Assembly (NCBI GenBank): GCA_018065085.1
Contig: JAGHUA010000067.1
Location: forward strand, 1-39,465
Direction: 5' to 3'
DNA length: 39,465 nucleotides
Origin: Candidatus Liminaster caballi
GTDB lineage: Bacteria; Bacteroidota; Bacteroidia; Bacteroidales; UBA3663
Shown here: one piece after another, positions 16,202-25,872 of the stretch
Position numbering within the stretch: position 1 is the first letter of the stretch
Layout: each line of letters begins with the position of its first letter
The notes under the pieces: model-generated
The model's input: only the letters and a program-made list of their open reading frames with translations
Told to the model about the DNA's origin: nothing
The model's database searches: none
Made by a program: the position numbers and the translations under genes

Positions 16202-18055
16202 ATGAAGATTCAAACAATATTTCTTTTGTTGCTATTAGCCGTTCTTGAGTCTTGCACAGAGCAGCCAATGCCATTGCAACTCAAGCTTGATGACCGATAC
16301 ATTTTGATGGATCAGTCGGACTTCGGTATTCAGACCAACATGCGAGCTTGGGATAGTACCGCAGTTCTGGCAGATGTCTCAAAGGCGCAGCCTGTCTTTG
16401 TGGATTATCAGATGAAAGTAGGAAAACGTAGCCGTTGCACTAATGTGGGACTCGGCTGGACCTATACGCTTATCAATCCACAGGGCGATACATTGTTGGT
16501 TGAACTCCGTGTGATGAAGGATGGCATGGCATTCCGTTATTTGCTTCCCAATGCTTTGGATGGAGAGTTGCTGACTGCCGATCTCTCGACTTATCATATT
16601 CCTGCAGAGGCAAAACGCTGGATGCAGCGATATAACGGTCCTGGATATGAGAATTTCTTCCCAGAATGTCCCGGAGGCATTCTGCCCGGTAAGGAGGATG
16701 TTGTGGATTGGGGAATACCGGCTCTTGTGGAGGTGCCATCACAAGATAATGAGCCAAAGGCCTATATCCTTATCACTGAGGCGGATGTACTGAAGGGAAA
16801 CTGCGCCTCGGTACTCAAAAATACGCAGGAACAGCGCAATGATTATCGTGTGAGACTGTTTGATGACTCGTTGTCTGTGGCAGACGGTTGGACATCGCCG
16901 TGGCGTGTTGTCATCGCAGGAAGCCTCAATACCATTGTAGAGTCAACATTGGTCAATGATCTTGCCACGCCATGCCAGATGACTGACGCAGATTGGATTG
17001 AGCCTGGTGTGTCATCGTGGATTTACTGGGCCAATAATCACGGTTCACAGGAGTATCAGATATTGAAAGAATATGTGGATCTGGCCGTAGATATGAAATG
17101 GCCCTATACGCTGGTCGATGCGGAATGGGACGTGATGCGCGGTGGCAATATCGAACAATTGGTCGGTTATTCGCTTGAACAAGGCGTAAAGCCACTTGTC
17201 TGGTACAACAGTACGACGAACTGGATGGGCGAAACTGCGCCGACGCCACAGGGCTTACTCAATGACTCGACTGACCGTGAGAATGAATTTTCCAAGATTG
17301 CCGGTTGGGGAGTAAAGGGCGTGAAGATCGACTTCTTCCGCGACGACAATGCCGAAACCATGGCTTATTGCATAGACCTGATCAATGCTGCTGCCCGACA
17401 TAAGATGCTTGTCAATCTGCATGGAGGAACTATTCCGCGTGGTTGGCAGCGTACATATCCGAACTTTATTTCGGCTGAGGGTGTGTATGGAGCAGAATGG
17501 TATAATAATAGGCCTGTGCTGACCGATAAGGCAGCGGCTCATAATGCCACACTGCCATTCACTCGCAATGTAATCGGATCGATGGACTATACTCCAGGAA
17601 CATTTACAGATTCACAGCATCCGCATATCACGACTCATGCACACGAGTTGGCTCTGACCATCTTGTTTGAAAGTGGCATACAGCATATGCCAGACCGTCC
17701 GTCCGCCTATCGGGATCTGCCAGAAGAAGTGCGTGGTTTGCTGAGTTCGCTGCCTGCAGCATGGGACGATACACGCCTCGTCTGCGGTTATCCTGCCGAC
17801 CACGCCGTCATCGCCCGACGCAAAGGTAATGATTGGTATATCGCCGGCATCAATGGACTCGATAAACCACAGACTATTGTCTGCAACCTGTCATCAATTA
17901 AGGATCTTGACATCTCTGGCAAGTGTCTTCTTGTCACTGATGGAGAGAGCCAGATGGAGATGAAAATCGATGCTGATTATCACCTTTCGTCCAGCGAGTC
18001 TATCGGTTGTGCACCGCGTGGAGGATTCGTGATGATAGTGAAAAATGAAAAGTAA
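16202..18055 (+). CDS. Glycoside hydrolase family 97 lipoprotein
   Basis: 617 residues. The lipoprotein signal ([10 protein letters not shown]) indicates membrane anchoring, probably at the surface or in the periplasm. An N-terminal beta-sandwich (GMAFRYLLP...) is followed by the TIM barrel ([67 protein letters not shown]) and a C-terminal beta domain. GH97 contains inverting alpha-glucosidases (SusB) and retaining alpha-galactosidases; the Asp in VKIDFF (about residue 376) sits where the retaining group has its nucleophile, so a retaining alpha-galactosidase is favoured. It ends the kinase-carbohydrate cluster. No SusC/SusD pair is visible. Confidence 0.88.
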   Translation: MKIQTIFLLLLLAVLESCTEQPMPLQLKLDDRYILMDQSDFGIQTNMRAWDSTAVLADVSKAQPVFVDYQMKVGKRSRCTNVGLGWTYTLINPQGDTLLVELRVMKDGMAFRYLLPNALDGELLTADLSTYHIPAEAKRWMQRYNGPGYENFFPECPGGILPGKEDVVDWGIPALVEVPSQDNEPKAYILITEADVLKGNCASVLKNTQEQRNDYRVRLFDDSLSVADGWTSPWRVVIAGSLNTIVESTLVNDLATPCQMTDADWIEPGVSSWIYWANNHGSQEYQILKEYVDLAVDMKWPYTLVDAEWDVMRGGNIEQLVGYSLEQGVKPLVWYNSTTNWMGETAPTPQGLLNDSTDRENEFSKIAGWGVKGVKIDFFRDDNAETMAYCIDLINAAARHKMLVNLHGGTIPRGWQRTYPNFISAEGVYGAEWYNNRPVLTDKAAAHNATLPFTRNVIGSMDYTPGTFTDSQHPHITTHAHELALTILFESGIQHMPDRPSAYRDLPEEVRGLLSSLPAAWDDTRLVCGYPADHAVIARRKGNDWYIAGINGLDKPQTIVCNLSSIKDLDISGKCLLVTDGESQMEMKIDADYHLSSSESIGCAPRGGFVMIVKNEK

Positions 18056-18069
18056 GAAATATAAAATGG

Positions 18070-18110
18070 GCAAAAACTGATATATTCGACAGTTTTTTGC
18101 TCATTTTTTT
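18070..18110 (+). terminator. Terminator after the GH97 gene
   Basis: GCAAAAACTG (18070-18079) pairs with CAGTTTTTTGC (18090-18100) apart from one extra T, and TCATTTTTTT follows. It lies 15 bases after the GH97 stop and ahead of the pyrB promoter. Confidence 0.7.
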
Positions 18111-18133
18111 ATGTATTATTGAGCAAAAAATAT

Positions 18134-18141
18134 TATCTTTG
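18134..18141 (+). promoter_or_regulatory. pyrB promoter -7 box
   Basis: A perfect TATCTTTG 21 bases before the pyrB ATG, in the same context (ATTATCTTTGCCGC) as the thyA promoter. No TTTG lies at the standard distance upstream; that position is taken by the loop of an inverted repeat. Confidence 0.55.
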
Positions 18142-18162
18142 CCGCGCAAATTGATTATTACT

Positions 18163-19071
18163 ATGCAAAACAATTTTATCTCAGTCTCTGATCTCAGCAA
18201 GGAGGACATCCTCAGCATTCTGGAAGAGGCTGCAAAATTTGAGGCCAATCCGAACCAGCGCCTCCTCGAAGGCAAGGTAGTCGCAACTCTTTTCTTCGAG
18301 CCTTCCACTCGTACACGTTTGTCATTCGAAACAGCCGCCAACCGTCTCGGCGCCCGTGTCATCGGATTCAGCGACCCTAATGCCACATCGACCAGCAAGG
18401 GCGAGACCTTGAAGGACACAATCAAGATGGTCTCAAACTATGCCGATGTCATCGTGATGCGTCATTATCTTGAGGGAGCTGCCCGCTATGCGAGCGAAGT
18501 TACCGACGTGCCTATCATCAATGCAGGCGACGGTGCCAACCAGCACCCATCGCAGACCATGCTTGATCTCTACTCGCTCTGGAAGACCCAGGGAACTCTC
18601 GAAAATCTTGACATTACGATGGTGGGCGACCTTAAGTACGGTCGTACCGTTCACTCACTCGTCCAGGCTCTGTCGTTCTTTAATCCGACTTTCCATTTCG
18701 TCGCTCCTGACCTCCTGCGTATGCCTCTGGGTTATCGCGAGTTCTGCAAGAGTCATAATCTCGCCTATGATGAACGCGAGACCTTCGATGAAGACGTAAT
18801 CAACACCACCGACATTCTCTACATGACCCGTATTCAGCGTGAGCGTTTCAGCGACCTCCGCGAGTATGAGCAGGTGAAAAATGTCTATTGCCTGCATAAG
18901 TCTATGCTCGACAATGCCAAGCCAAATCTGCGCGTCCTTCATCCGCTGCCTCGTGTCAACGAGATTGCATACGATGTCGATGAGTCGGATAAGGCCTACT
19001 ATTTCCAGCAGGCGCAGAACGGCCTTTATACGAGAGAAGCAATTATCTGTCGAATGCTCAACATCAAGTAA
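18163..19071 (+). CDS. pyrB: Aspartate carbamoyltransferase, catalytic subunit
   Basis: Joins carbamoyl phosphate and aspartate in the first committed step of pyrimidine synthesis. About 302 residues from ATG 18163. The carbamoyl-phosphate motif [15 protein letters not shown], the [19 protein letters not shown] stretch, [13 protein letters not shown] and [10 protein letters not shown] are all present. The reading frame is open back to 18097, but the -7 box lies inside that extension and the extra residues do not resemble PyrB. It pairs with pyrI 8 bases downstream to make the regulated dodecameric enzyme. Confidence 0.97.
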   Translation: MQNNFISVSDLSKEDILSILEEAAKFEANPNQRLLEGKVVATLFFEPSTRTRLSFETAANRLGARVIGFSDPNATSTSKGETLKDTIKMVSNYADVIVMRHYLEGAARYASEVTDVPIINAGDGANQHPSQTMLDLYSLWKTQGTLENLDITMVGDLKYGRTVHSLVQALSFFNPTFHFVAPDLLRMPLGYREFCKSHNLAYDERETFDEDVINTTDILYMTRIQRERFSDLREYEQVKNVYCLHKSMLDNAKPNLRVLHPLPRVNEIAYDVDESDKAYYFQQAQNGLYTREAIICRMLNIK

Positions 19072-19079
19072 GTTAAACT

Positions 19080-19532
19080 ATGAAAACAGAACTTGAAGTG
19101 TCGGCTATTGCCAACGGCACCGTTATCGATCATATTCCAGCTGAGGTGACCTTTAAGATTGTCAAGATTCTTGACCTTTATAACCATCCGGGTGCCATTA
19201 CCATCGGTACAAACCTCGATAGCAAGACTCTTGGCAAGAAGGGTATCATCAAAGTGGCAGACCGCTTTATCAGCGACGAGGAGATCGGTCGTCTTTCTGT
19301 TGTGGCTCCAAATGTGACGCTCAACATCATCAAGGACTACCAGATTGTCCAGAAAAAATATGTGCAGTATCCAAAGCAGATTGTGGGTGTGGTAAAATGC
19401 TCTAATCCAAAGTGCATCACCAACCACCAGCCAGTGGCCACCAAGATGGAAGTTTTCGATGTGGCCAAGAAATCTCTTCGCTGTGTTTATTGCGAACGAG
19501 TGATGCAGCATGAGGAGATTGAACTCCTGTAA
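19080..19532 (+). CDS. pyrI: Aspartate carbamoyltransferase, regulatory subunit
   Basis: 150 residues. The N-terminal nucleotide-binding domain (VIDHIPAEVTFKIVKIL, AITIGTNLDSKTLGKKGIIK) binds CTP or ATP, and the C-terminal zinc domain has four cysteines at 107, 112, 135 and 138 (CSNPKC...CVYC) that hold the contact to PyrB. All expected features are present, so allosteric control of the PyrB trimer is likely. Next to pyrB, as in the enteric pyrBI pair. Confidence 0.96.
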   Translation: MKTELEVSAIANGTVIDHIPAEVTFKIVKILDLYNHPGAITIGTNLDSKTLGKKGIIKVADRFISDEEIGRLSVVAPNVTLNIIKDYQIVQKKYVQYPKQIVGVVKCSNPKCITNHQPVATKMEVFDVAKKSLRCVYCERVMQHEEIELL

Positions 19533-19577
19533 TAGTGCATTCACATCGTAATCAGAAAATTTAAGAATTATCCAGAC

Positions 19578-21485
19578 GTGACATTTGAAGAATTGGGCGT
19601 GATGCCCTCTTTGCTGCGAGCCATTGAAGAACTTGGCTATGAGCAGCCAATGCCAATACAGGAACAGATTATCCCATTGTTCCTCGATGGAAATGAGTCG
19701 CAGGTGGCTGAAGGCCGCGGACGCGATCTCGTTGGCCTTGCCCAAACGGGTACTGGCAAGACTGCTGCATTCGGACTCCCACTTTTGCAAGGTATTGATG
19801 TGGTGCCTGTCTATAGCGAGTACCAAATGAAAAAGGACCGCCGCACCGGCAAGTGGATTGATCCGGAGGATGCTCCTCAGCCACAGGCTTTGGTTCTTGC
19901 TCCTACTCGTGAACTTTGTCTTCAGATTGCCAGCGATCTTCAGGACTATGCCAAGTACATGCGCGGTATAGCCATCCTACCTGTCTATGGCGGTTCGAGC
20001 ATCGGAAGCCAGATTGGAGCCTTGAAACGTGGCGTGCATGTGGTCGTGGCTACTCCTGGCCGTCTTATCGACCTCATCGAACGTGGAGCCGTCACTCTTG
20101 GCAATGTCAATACAGTGGTTATGGACGAGGCCGACGAGATGCTGTCAATGGGTTTCCAGGAAGATATTGAGGCAATACTTGGCGGTGTGCCTGAAAATCA
20201 CCGTACGATGCTTTTCAGTGCTACAATGCCTCGCCAGATTGCCGAGATCGCCCGTAAATACATGCATGATCCTGTCGAGATTACCATCGGCAATAAGAAT
20301 GAGGGTGCAGCCAATGTTAACCACGTCTATTATCTTGTTCATGCCAAGGATAAGTATGCGGCATTGAAGCGCATTGTGGACTTCTATCCGAACATCTATG
20401 GCATAATTTTCTGTCGAACAAAGCTTGAGACGCAGGATATTGCCAAGAACCTTATGGACGAGGGCTATAACTGTGATGCCTTGCATGGTGACCTTTCGCA
20501 GGAACAGCGAGACCTTGTGATGCGTAAGTTCCGCAGCCGTCATCTTCAGTTGCTCGTGGCTACTGATGTCGCAGCCCGTGGTCTTGATGTCGATGACCTT
20601 ACTCATGTCATTAATTATGGTCTTCCAGACGATGTGGAGGTCTATACCCATCGTTCTGGTCGTACAGGCCGAGCTGGAAAGAAAGGTACATCAATTGCAA
20701 TCATCCATACCAAGGAGCGCCGAAAGTTGTCGGACATTGAACGTATCATAAAGAAGCAGTTCGAGAAAGGATTTGTGCCATCGACCGAGAAAATTATCGA
20801 AAAGCAGCTTTTCGGTCTTGCCGACCGTCTTGAAAAGGTGGATGTGCGTGACGAGGAGATTGAAAAGTATCTCGAACCAGTGGGAAAGAAGCTGGGTTGG
20901 CTATCGGCAGAAGATCTTATTAAGCGTGTGTTCTCACTCGAGTTCAATCGCATGCTGGAGTTCTATAAGGGTTCGGAGAATATCGACATCATCGAAGAGC
21001 GCCCTAAACGAGAACGCCGAGAACATCCTGCTGACGAAGCCCGTAATGCTTCATACGGACGTGTTTATAAGGGAAGCGAAACACAGGCCGAACCTGGATT
21101 TGCACGTCTGTTTATCAACCTCGGCAAGCGCGATGGAATCTTCCCCAAGCAGCTTATCGGACTGATGAATTCTCTTGTTCATCATCGGATCGAGATGGGT
21201 CGTATTGATTTGCTGACCAATTTCTCGTATTTCGAAGTTCCCGAGCGTGATGCACGTTTTGTGATCAAGGATATGAACGGAGCCGATTGGCATGGACGCC
21301 GAGTGGTCGTACAACCTGCAGATGCTCAGCGTCCGGACGAACAGCCGGAAGGCGAAGATAAACCACGGAAAAAGAAAAAAGAATCTAAAAAAACATACAA
21401 TGAAGAAAACAATTGGAATCATGATGGCAACCGCAGCTATGCTGATAGGCGCATGCAGCCCAAAAGAGGCAGCAGAAGAAAATAA
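19578..21485 (+). CDS. DEAD-box RNA helicase with DbpA-type RNA-binding domain
   Basis: 635 residues. All core motifs are visible: Q motif (FEELGVMPSLL...QPMPIQEQ), AQTGTGKTAA (I), PTRELCLQ (Ia), VATPGRLID (Ib), VMDEADEML (II), FSATMPRQI (III), GIIFCRTK (IV), VATDVAARGLDV (V) and HRSGRTGRAGKKG (VI). A linker follows, then a DbpA/CsdA-type RNA-binding domain at about 505-600 (ARLFINLGKRDGIFPKQLIG) and a Lys/Arg-rich tail. The probable role is ribosome assembly or cold-adapted RNA remodelling. There is an 18-residue acidic insert between motifs I and Ia. GTG start. The 3' end overlaps the next gene by 86 bases in another frame. Confidence 0.93.
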   Translation: MTFEELGVMPSLLRAIEELGYEQPMPIQEQIIPLFLDGNESQVAEGRGRDLVGLAQTGTGKTAAFGLPLLQGIDVVPVYSEYQMKKDRRTGKWIDPEDAPQPQALVLAPTRELCLQIASDLQDYAKYMRGIAILPVYGGSSIGSQIGALKRGVHVVVATPGRLIDLIERGAVTLGNVNTVVMDEADEMLSMGFQEDIEAILGGVPENHRTMLFSATMPRQIAEIARKYMHDPVEITIGNKNEGAANVNHVYYLVHAKDKYAALKRIVDFYPNIYGIIFCRTKLETQDIAKNLMDEGYNCDALHGDLSQEQRDLVMRKFRSRHLQLLVATDVAARGLDVDDLTHVINYGLPDDVEVYTHRSGRTGRAGKKGTSIAIIHTKERRKLSDIERIIKKQFEKGFVPSTEKIIEKQLFGLADRLEKVDVRDEEIEKYLEPVGKKLGWLSAEDLIKRVFSLEFNRMLEFYKGSENIDIIEERPKRERREHPADEARNASYGRVYKGSETQAEPGFARLFINLGKRDGIFPKQLIGLMNSLVHHRIEMGRIDLLTNFSYFEVPERDARFVIKDMNGADWHGRRVVVQPADAQRPDEQPEGEDKPRKKKKESKKTYNEENNWNHDGNRSYADRRMQPKRGSRRK

Positions 21486-23445
21486 GTCGTGGAGCGTTGA
21501 TCGCTTTGCTGATATTGAGGTGCTCCGATACGAGGTGCCTTGTTTCGAACAGTTGTCACTTCAGCAGAAGTCTCTGGTTTATTATCTGACAGAGGCTGCC
21601 CAGTGGGGGCGTGACATCCTTTGGGATCAGAACTGCAAGTACAACCTTGGCATCCGATTTATCTGCGAGCAGGTTTACCTGAATTATAATGGCGACAAGG
21701 AAGATGCCCAGTGGAAGGCTTTTGAGCAGTACATGAAGCAGATCTGGTTTGCCAACGGCATTCATCATCACTATAGCAATGCCAAATTCATTCCAGGCTT
21801 CACACAGGAATGGCTTGAAGGTCAGATTGAGCAACTTGACAGTGAGACACAAGCCGGCATTGCAATTGTTTTGTTTGGTAACAAGGACATTGACAAAGCC
21901 ATCTTCGACCCAGACTTCATGAACATTAAGGTAAATCAGGCCGATGGAGTCGATCTGATTGCAACTTCAGCATGCAATTTCTATGAAGGGCTGACCCAGA
22001 ATGAGGTCGAAGCATATTATAACAAACTCAAGGATCCGAAAGATCCACATCCTGTCATGTTCGGTCTGAATTCCAAACTCGTCAAGGAGGATGGCAAGAT
22101 TGTTGAGAAGGTCTGGAAGGAAGGCGGAATGTATGGCGAGTATATCCAGAAGATTACCGAGAATCTTGAGAAGGCCATGCAGTATGCCGAGAACGATCAA
22201 CAGCGTCTCGTGATTGAGAAGCTCATTGCATATTATCGTTCGGGCGACCTCAAGGACTTCGATGACTATTCTATCGAATGGGTAAAGGATCTTAATTCCA
22301 AGGTGGATTTTATCAATGGCTACATCGAGAGCTACAACGATCCATTGGGAATGCGCGGTTCATGGGAGGCAATGGTTAATTTCAAGGACTCAGCCAATAC
22401 AGCACGTACTGAGGTTATTTCGGACAACGCTCAGTGGTTTGAGGATCACTCGCCAGTCGATCCACGTTTCCGCAAGCCGGTTGTCAAGGGTGTAACTGCC
22501 AAGGTTATCACTGCCGCCATTCTTGCTGGCGACAGCTATCCTGCTACACCAATCGGCATCAACCTTCCTAATTCAAATTGGATTCGTGCTGAGCATGGCT
22601 CGAAGTCGGTCAGCATCGACAATATCACAGCAGCCTACGATGCAGCCGCAGCAGGCAATGGCTTTGCAGAGGAGTTCATGTGGAGTCAGGAAGAGATCGA
22701 GCGGGTCAAGAAGTTCGGTCATTATACAGACAATGTGCATACCGACCTTCACGAATGCTTGGGCCATGCCAGCGGTCAGCTCCTGCCTGGCGTCGATCCT
22801 GATGCAATGAAGTCATACGGTTCGACATTGGAAGAGGCGCGCGCCGACATCTTTGCCCTCTATTACATGGCTGATCCAAAACTCGTTGAACTTGGTGTAA
22901 TGCCGGATGCAGAGGCATATAAGGCAGCCTATTATCAGCAGATGATGAATGGTCTCATGACCCAGCTGATGCGTATTCTGCCAGGCGATAATATCGAAGA
23001 GGCACACATGCGTAACCGCGCACTCATTGCCTATTGGACATTGGAACGTGCAGCCAAAGATGCGGCTGCCGATGGTACAGAACCAGCGTTGTGTTTTGCA
23101 AACAGAGAAGGCAAGACTTTCGTCAAGATCAATGACTATGCCAAGCTGCGTGAATATTTCGCAGAACTGCTCGGTGAACTCCAGCGCATCAAGAGCGAGG
23201 GCGATTATGAGGCAGGCCGTGCGCTTGTTGAGACATACGCCGTCAAGGTTAATCCAGAGCTTCATAATGAGGTTCTGGCTCGATATGCTAAGCTCGATAT
23301 TGCACCATATAAGGGATTTGTCAATCCTCGTTACGAACTGGTACAGACTGAAGAGGGAACAATCACTGACGTGAAGATTGTCTATGGCTCTGAGTCTTAC
23401 GTAGAGCAAATGCTGCGTTACGGTCGTGAATATTCTTTTAAGTAA
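21400..23445 (+). CDS. Dipeptidyl-peptidase III (M49) lipoprotein
   Basis: A 681-residue zinc exopeptidase that removes dipeptides from the N-terminus of short peptides. The M49 zinc motif is HECLGH (His451, Glu452, His456), and the second motif EEARAD (478-483) supplies the third ligand, matching bacterial DPP III rather than the eukaryotic HELLGH/EECRAE forms. The N-terminus has a lipoprotein signal with lipobox MLIGAC and an acidic mature start (CSPKEAAEE), so it acts outside the cytoplasm. ATG 21400 is chosen because the signal peptide begins there, even though the frame is open back to 21292. The start lies inside the helicase gene. Confidence 0.92.
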   Translation: MKKTIGIMMATAAMLIGACSPKEAAEENKSWSVDRFADIEVLRYEVPCFEQLSLQQKSLVYYLTEAAQWGRDILWDQNCKYNLGIRFICEQVYLNYNGDKEDAQWKAFEQYMKQIWFANGIHHHYSNAKFIPGFTQEWLEGQIEQLDSETQAGIAIVLFGNKDIDKAIFDPDFMNIKVNQADGVDLIATSACNFYEGLTQNEVEAYYNKLKDPKDPHPVMFGLNSKLVKEDGKIVEKVWKEGGMYGEYIQKITENLEKAMQYAENDQQRLVIEKLIAYYRSGDLKDFDDYSIEWVKDLNSKVDFINGYIESYNDPLGMRGSWEAMVNFKDSANTARTEVISDNAQWFEDHSPVDPRFRKPVVKGVTAKVITAAILAGDSYPATPIGINLPNSNWIRAEHGSKSVSIDNITAAYDAAAAGNGFAEEFMWSQEEIERVKKFGHYTDNVHTDLHECLGHASGQLLPGVDPDAMKSYGSTLEEARADIFALYYMADPKLVELGVMPDAEAYKAAYYQQMMNGLMTQLMRILPGDNIEEAHMRNRALIAYWTLERAAKDAAADGTEPALCFANREGKTFVKINDYAKLREYFAELLGELQRIKSEGDYEAGRALVETYAVKVNPELHNEVLARYAKLDIAPYKGFVNPRYELVQTEEGTITDVKIVYGSESYVEQMLRYGREYSFK

Positions 23446-23956
23446 GATACACGCCCGTTTCAGGCAGTTGCGCAGCGGCGAGGTGTCAGACAATCTCCGT
23501 GCTCAGGGTGTCGTCTATCGTGTGGCATGGGGAGTCGAAAGCTATAAGCTCAAGACTATTGCCGATGAGTTCCGATCTCTGGTGGAAGATGAGGGCAGTC
23601 TGGCAGAACTTGCCGATAAACTTTGGGCCGAGGACGTGCGCGAGTCAAAGATGCTGGCCACAAGACTGCATCCAGTTTCGCTCATGACGCTCGAAAAAGC
23701 AGAGTCTTGGGCATCGGATGTGCGTTACACTGAACAGGCCGACCAGTTGTGCATGAATCTCCTTTCACACCTTGCTTTTGCCCGGAACCTTGTCAAGGCG
23801 TGGATTGATGGTGACACACTTCATCAATACATGGCTCTGCATATTGCCTCGCGACTTGAAATCGATGACTCATCGTTGCGCCTCAAGGCATGCTCGATAG
23901 TCAATAACACACAGCAGCCCCTGTGGTTGCGTTCAATGGCAAACAATATAGTATGA
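23426..23956 (+). CDS. AlkD-like DNA alkylation repair (HEAT-like) protein
   Basis: 176 residues, all helical. LWAEDVRESKMLATRLHP matches the HEAT-like repeat core of the AlkC/AlkD alkylpurine glycosylase superfamily (W..S...E.R..A). At 176 residues it is shorter than typical AlkD (about 230) and the catalytic Asp/Trp pair cannot be confirmed by eye, so it may be a non-enzymatic relative. GTG start at 23426 inside the end of the DPP III gene (20-base overlap). The stop overlaps the start of the Fur-like gene (ATGA). Confidence 0.7.
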   Translation: MNILLSKIHARFRQLRSGEVSDNLRAQGVVYRVAWGVESYKLKTIADEFRSLVEDEGSLAELADKLWAEDVRESKMLATRLHPVSLMTLEKAESWASDVRYTEQADQLCMNLLSHLAFARNLVKAWIDGDTLHQYMALHIASRLEIDDSSLRLKACSIVNNTQQPLWLRSMANNIV

Positions 23957-24549
23957 AATCAGAAGAGATGCAGCTGCGCAAGCAGAAGGTTTTGCGTAAT
24001 GTCAAGCTTCGACCAGACCAGAATGCGGGACTTGCCGAGGCAGAGGAGAAGTTGCATTTGTATCTGAAGGAGCGACACATGAACCAGACGCCCGAACGCA
24101 ATTATATCCTTTGGGCTGTCTATCATCTCGATGCTCCGTTCGATGTCGATACGCTTCATGCTATTGTTTGTGAACATCGTGCGCGAGTGTGCCGCGTTAC
24201 AATATATAATAGTCTTATGCTGTTTGTCGAGGCGGGCGTGGTCGTCAGGTTCCAGCCGTTTGTCGATGGTTCGATGTATTTTGAAAAAGCGTTCGGACAA
24301 AAGCCTCACGGCTATCAGGTGTGCCGTCGATGCGGCGCGGTAAAGATTATTCCGCTTGAGAGGGCGGATACGATGCTTACCTCACAGTTGTCAAGCACGT
24401 TCCATCTGTCGCAGCTGAGTGTTTATGCCATCGGTCTTTGCCGTACGTGTCACACAGCCGAACGCAGGGCTGTGAACGAATCAAAGCGTCAGTGGAAACA
24501 GAAAGCAAAACTAAAGAAAGAAGCAAATAAAAACAATAAAAACATATAA
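23953..24549 (+). CDS. Fur-family metal-dependent transcriptional regulator
   Basis: About 198 residues. The winged helix (KERHMNQTPERNYILWAVYHLDAPFDVD...VTIYNSLMLFVEAGVV) and dimerisation domain fit Fur/Zur/PerR. Four zinc-type cysteines appear in two pairs, CRRC (about residue 128) and CRTC (about 165), and HGYQVC supplies a nearby His. Which metal or peroxide it senses is not readable. It has an N-terminal extension of about 25 residues and a Lys/Asn-rich tail. The ATG overlaps the upstream stop, and purA starts one base after its stop, an unusual link between a Fur regulator and purine synthesis. Confidence 0.83.
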   Translation: MKSEEMQLRKQKVLRNVKLRPDQNAGLAEAEEKLHLYLKERHMNQTPERNYILWAVYHLDAPFDVDTLHAIVCEHRARVCRVTIYNSLMLFVEAGVVVRFQPFVDGSMYFEKAFGQKPHGYQVCRRCGAVKIIPLERADTMLTSQLSSTFHLSQLSVYAIGLCRTCHTAERRAVNESKRQWKQKAKLKKEANKNNKNI

Positions 24550-24550
24550 T

Positions 24551-25846
24551 ATGGCAAAAGTAGATGTATTGCTCGGCCTCCAGTGGGGCGATGAGGGCAA
24601 AGGAAAGGTTGTCGATGTGCTGACACCTCGTTACGACATTGTAACGCGTTTCCAAGGTGGTCCTAATGCCGGTCATACTTTGGAGTTCGACGGACAGAAG
24701 TATGTGCTCCGTTCCATCCCATCGGGTATCTTCCAGGGTGGTAAACTCAACATCATCGGCAATGGTGTCGTGCTCGATCCGCTTCTCTTCATGAAGGAGG
24801 CAATGGAGTTGGCTCAGAGTGGTCATGATCTGACACAGCGTCTGTATATTTCCAAGAAGGCACACCTTATCCTGCCTACCCACCGTTTGCTTGACAAGGC
24901 AAATGAGGCTGCCAAGGGAAAGGCTAAGATCGGTACAACGGGTAAGGGCATCGGTCCTACATATACCGACAAGGTTTCGCGCAATGGTGTGCGTGTCGGT
25001 GATATCCTTGATAACTTCGAGGCAAAGTATGCTGCTGCAAAACAGCGTCATATTGAGATGATCGAGAGCCTTAATGACCTCGCAGTAAAGAAGGGCGGAG
25101 AGGCTGTTACTTTCGAAGGCCTTGACACACTTGAAGCAGAGTGGATGCAAGGTATTGAGTACTTGAAGAAATTCCGTTTCATTGATAGCGAGCATGTCAT
25201 CAACAATCTTCTCAAGGAGGGCAAGTCTCTGCTTTGTGAGGGAGCTCAGGGTTCTTTGCTCGATGTTGATTTCGGTTCGTATCCATTTGTTACATCCAGC
25301 AATACAGTCTGCGCCGGTGCCTGCACAGGTCTTGGCATCGCTCCAAATAAGATTGGCGAGGTGTTCGGTATCTTCAAGGCTTATTGCACACGTGTAGGCA
25401 GTGGTCCATTCCCAACAGAGCTGTTCGATGAGACTGGCGCAAAGATCCGTGCCATCGGTCATGAGTATGGTGCGGTTACAGGCCGTGAGCGCCGTTGCGG
25501 TTGGATTGACCTTGTGGCTCTTCGTTACACCATCATGCTCAATGGCGTTACACAACTTATCATGATGAAGAGCGACGTGCTTGATACATTCGAGACAATC
25601 AAGGCTTGTACATCATATAAGGTTAATGGTGTTGAGACTCGTGAGTTCCCTTTCAGCATTGAGGAGGGCGTTGAACCTCAGTATGTCGAGATGCCAGGCT
25701 GGAACTGCGATCTGACCCATTGCAAGAGCGAGGCCGACTTCCCTAAGGCATTCAAGGATTATATTGACTTCCTTGAGAAGGAGCTCGAAACTCCAATCAC
25801 GATCCTTAGTGTAGGTCCTGACCGTGATCAGACTATCTGCCGATAA
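24551..25846 (+). CDS. purA: Adenylosuccinate synthetase
   Basis: Joins IMP and aspartate using GTP, the committed step to AMP. The 431 residues carry the N-terminal GLQWGDEGKGKVVD GTP/IMP loop, NAGHTLEFDGQKYVLRSIPSG, GTTGKGIGPTYTDKVSRNG, FEGAQG-type segment CEGAQGSLLDVDFGSYPFVTSS and the C-terminal VSVGPDRDQTI. Everything needed for activity is present. Cotranscription with the Fur-like gene is likely from the one-base spacing. Confidence 0.97.
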   Translation: MAKVDVLLGLQWGDEGKGKVVDVLTPRYDIVTRFQGGPNAGHTLEFDGQKYVLRSIPSGIFQGGKLNIIGNGVVLDPLLFMKEAMELAQSGHDLTQRLYISKKAHLILPTHRLLDKANEAAKGKAKIGTTGKGIGPTYTDKVSRNGVRVGDILDNFEAKYAAAKQRHIEMIESLNDLAVKKGGEAVTFEGLDTLEAEWMQGIEYLKKFRFIDSEHVINNLLKEGKSLLCEGAQGSLLDVDFGSYPFVTSSNTVCAGACTGLGIAPNKIGEVFGIFKAYCTRVGSGPFPTELFDETGAKIRAIGHEYGAVTGRERRCGWIDLVALRYTIMLNGVTQLIMMKSDVLDTFETIKACTSYKVNGVETREFPFSIEEGVEPQYVEMPGWNCDLTHCKSEADFPKAFKDYIDFLEKELETPITILSVGPDRDQTICR

Positions 25847-25872
25847 ACAAGACCCAATTCATTATTTGAATA

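Noticed and set aside
21292-21399. Upstream start of the DPP III gene adding 36 residues
   Set aside because: The extension would hide the lipoprotein signal peptide that begins at 21400.
24377-25555. A 392-residue open frame antisense to purA
   Set aside because: It mirrors purA codon usage, has no domain or promoter, and purA on the other strand is unmistakable.
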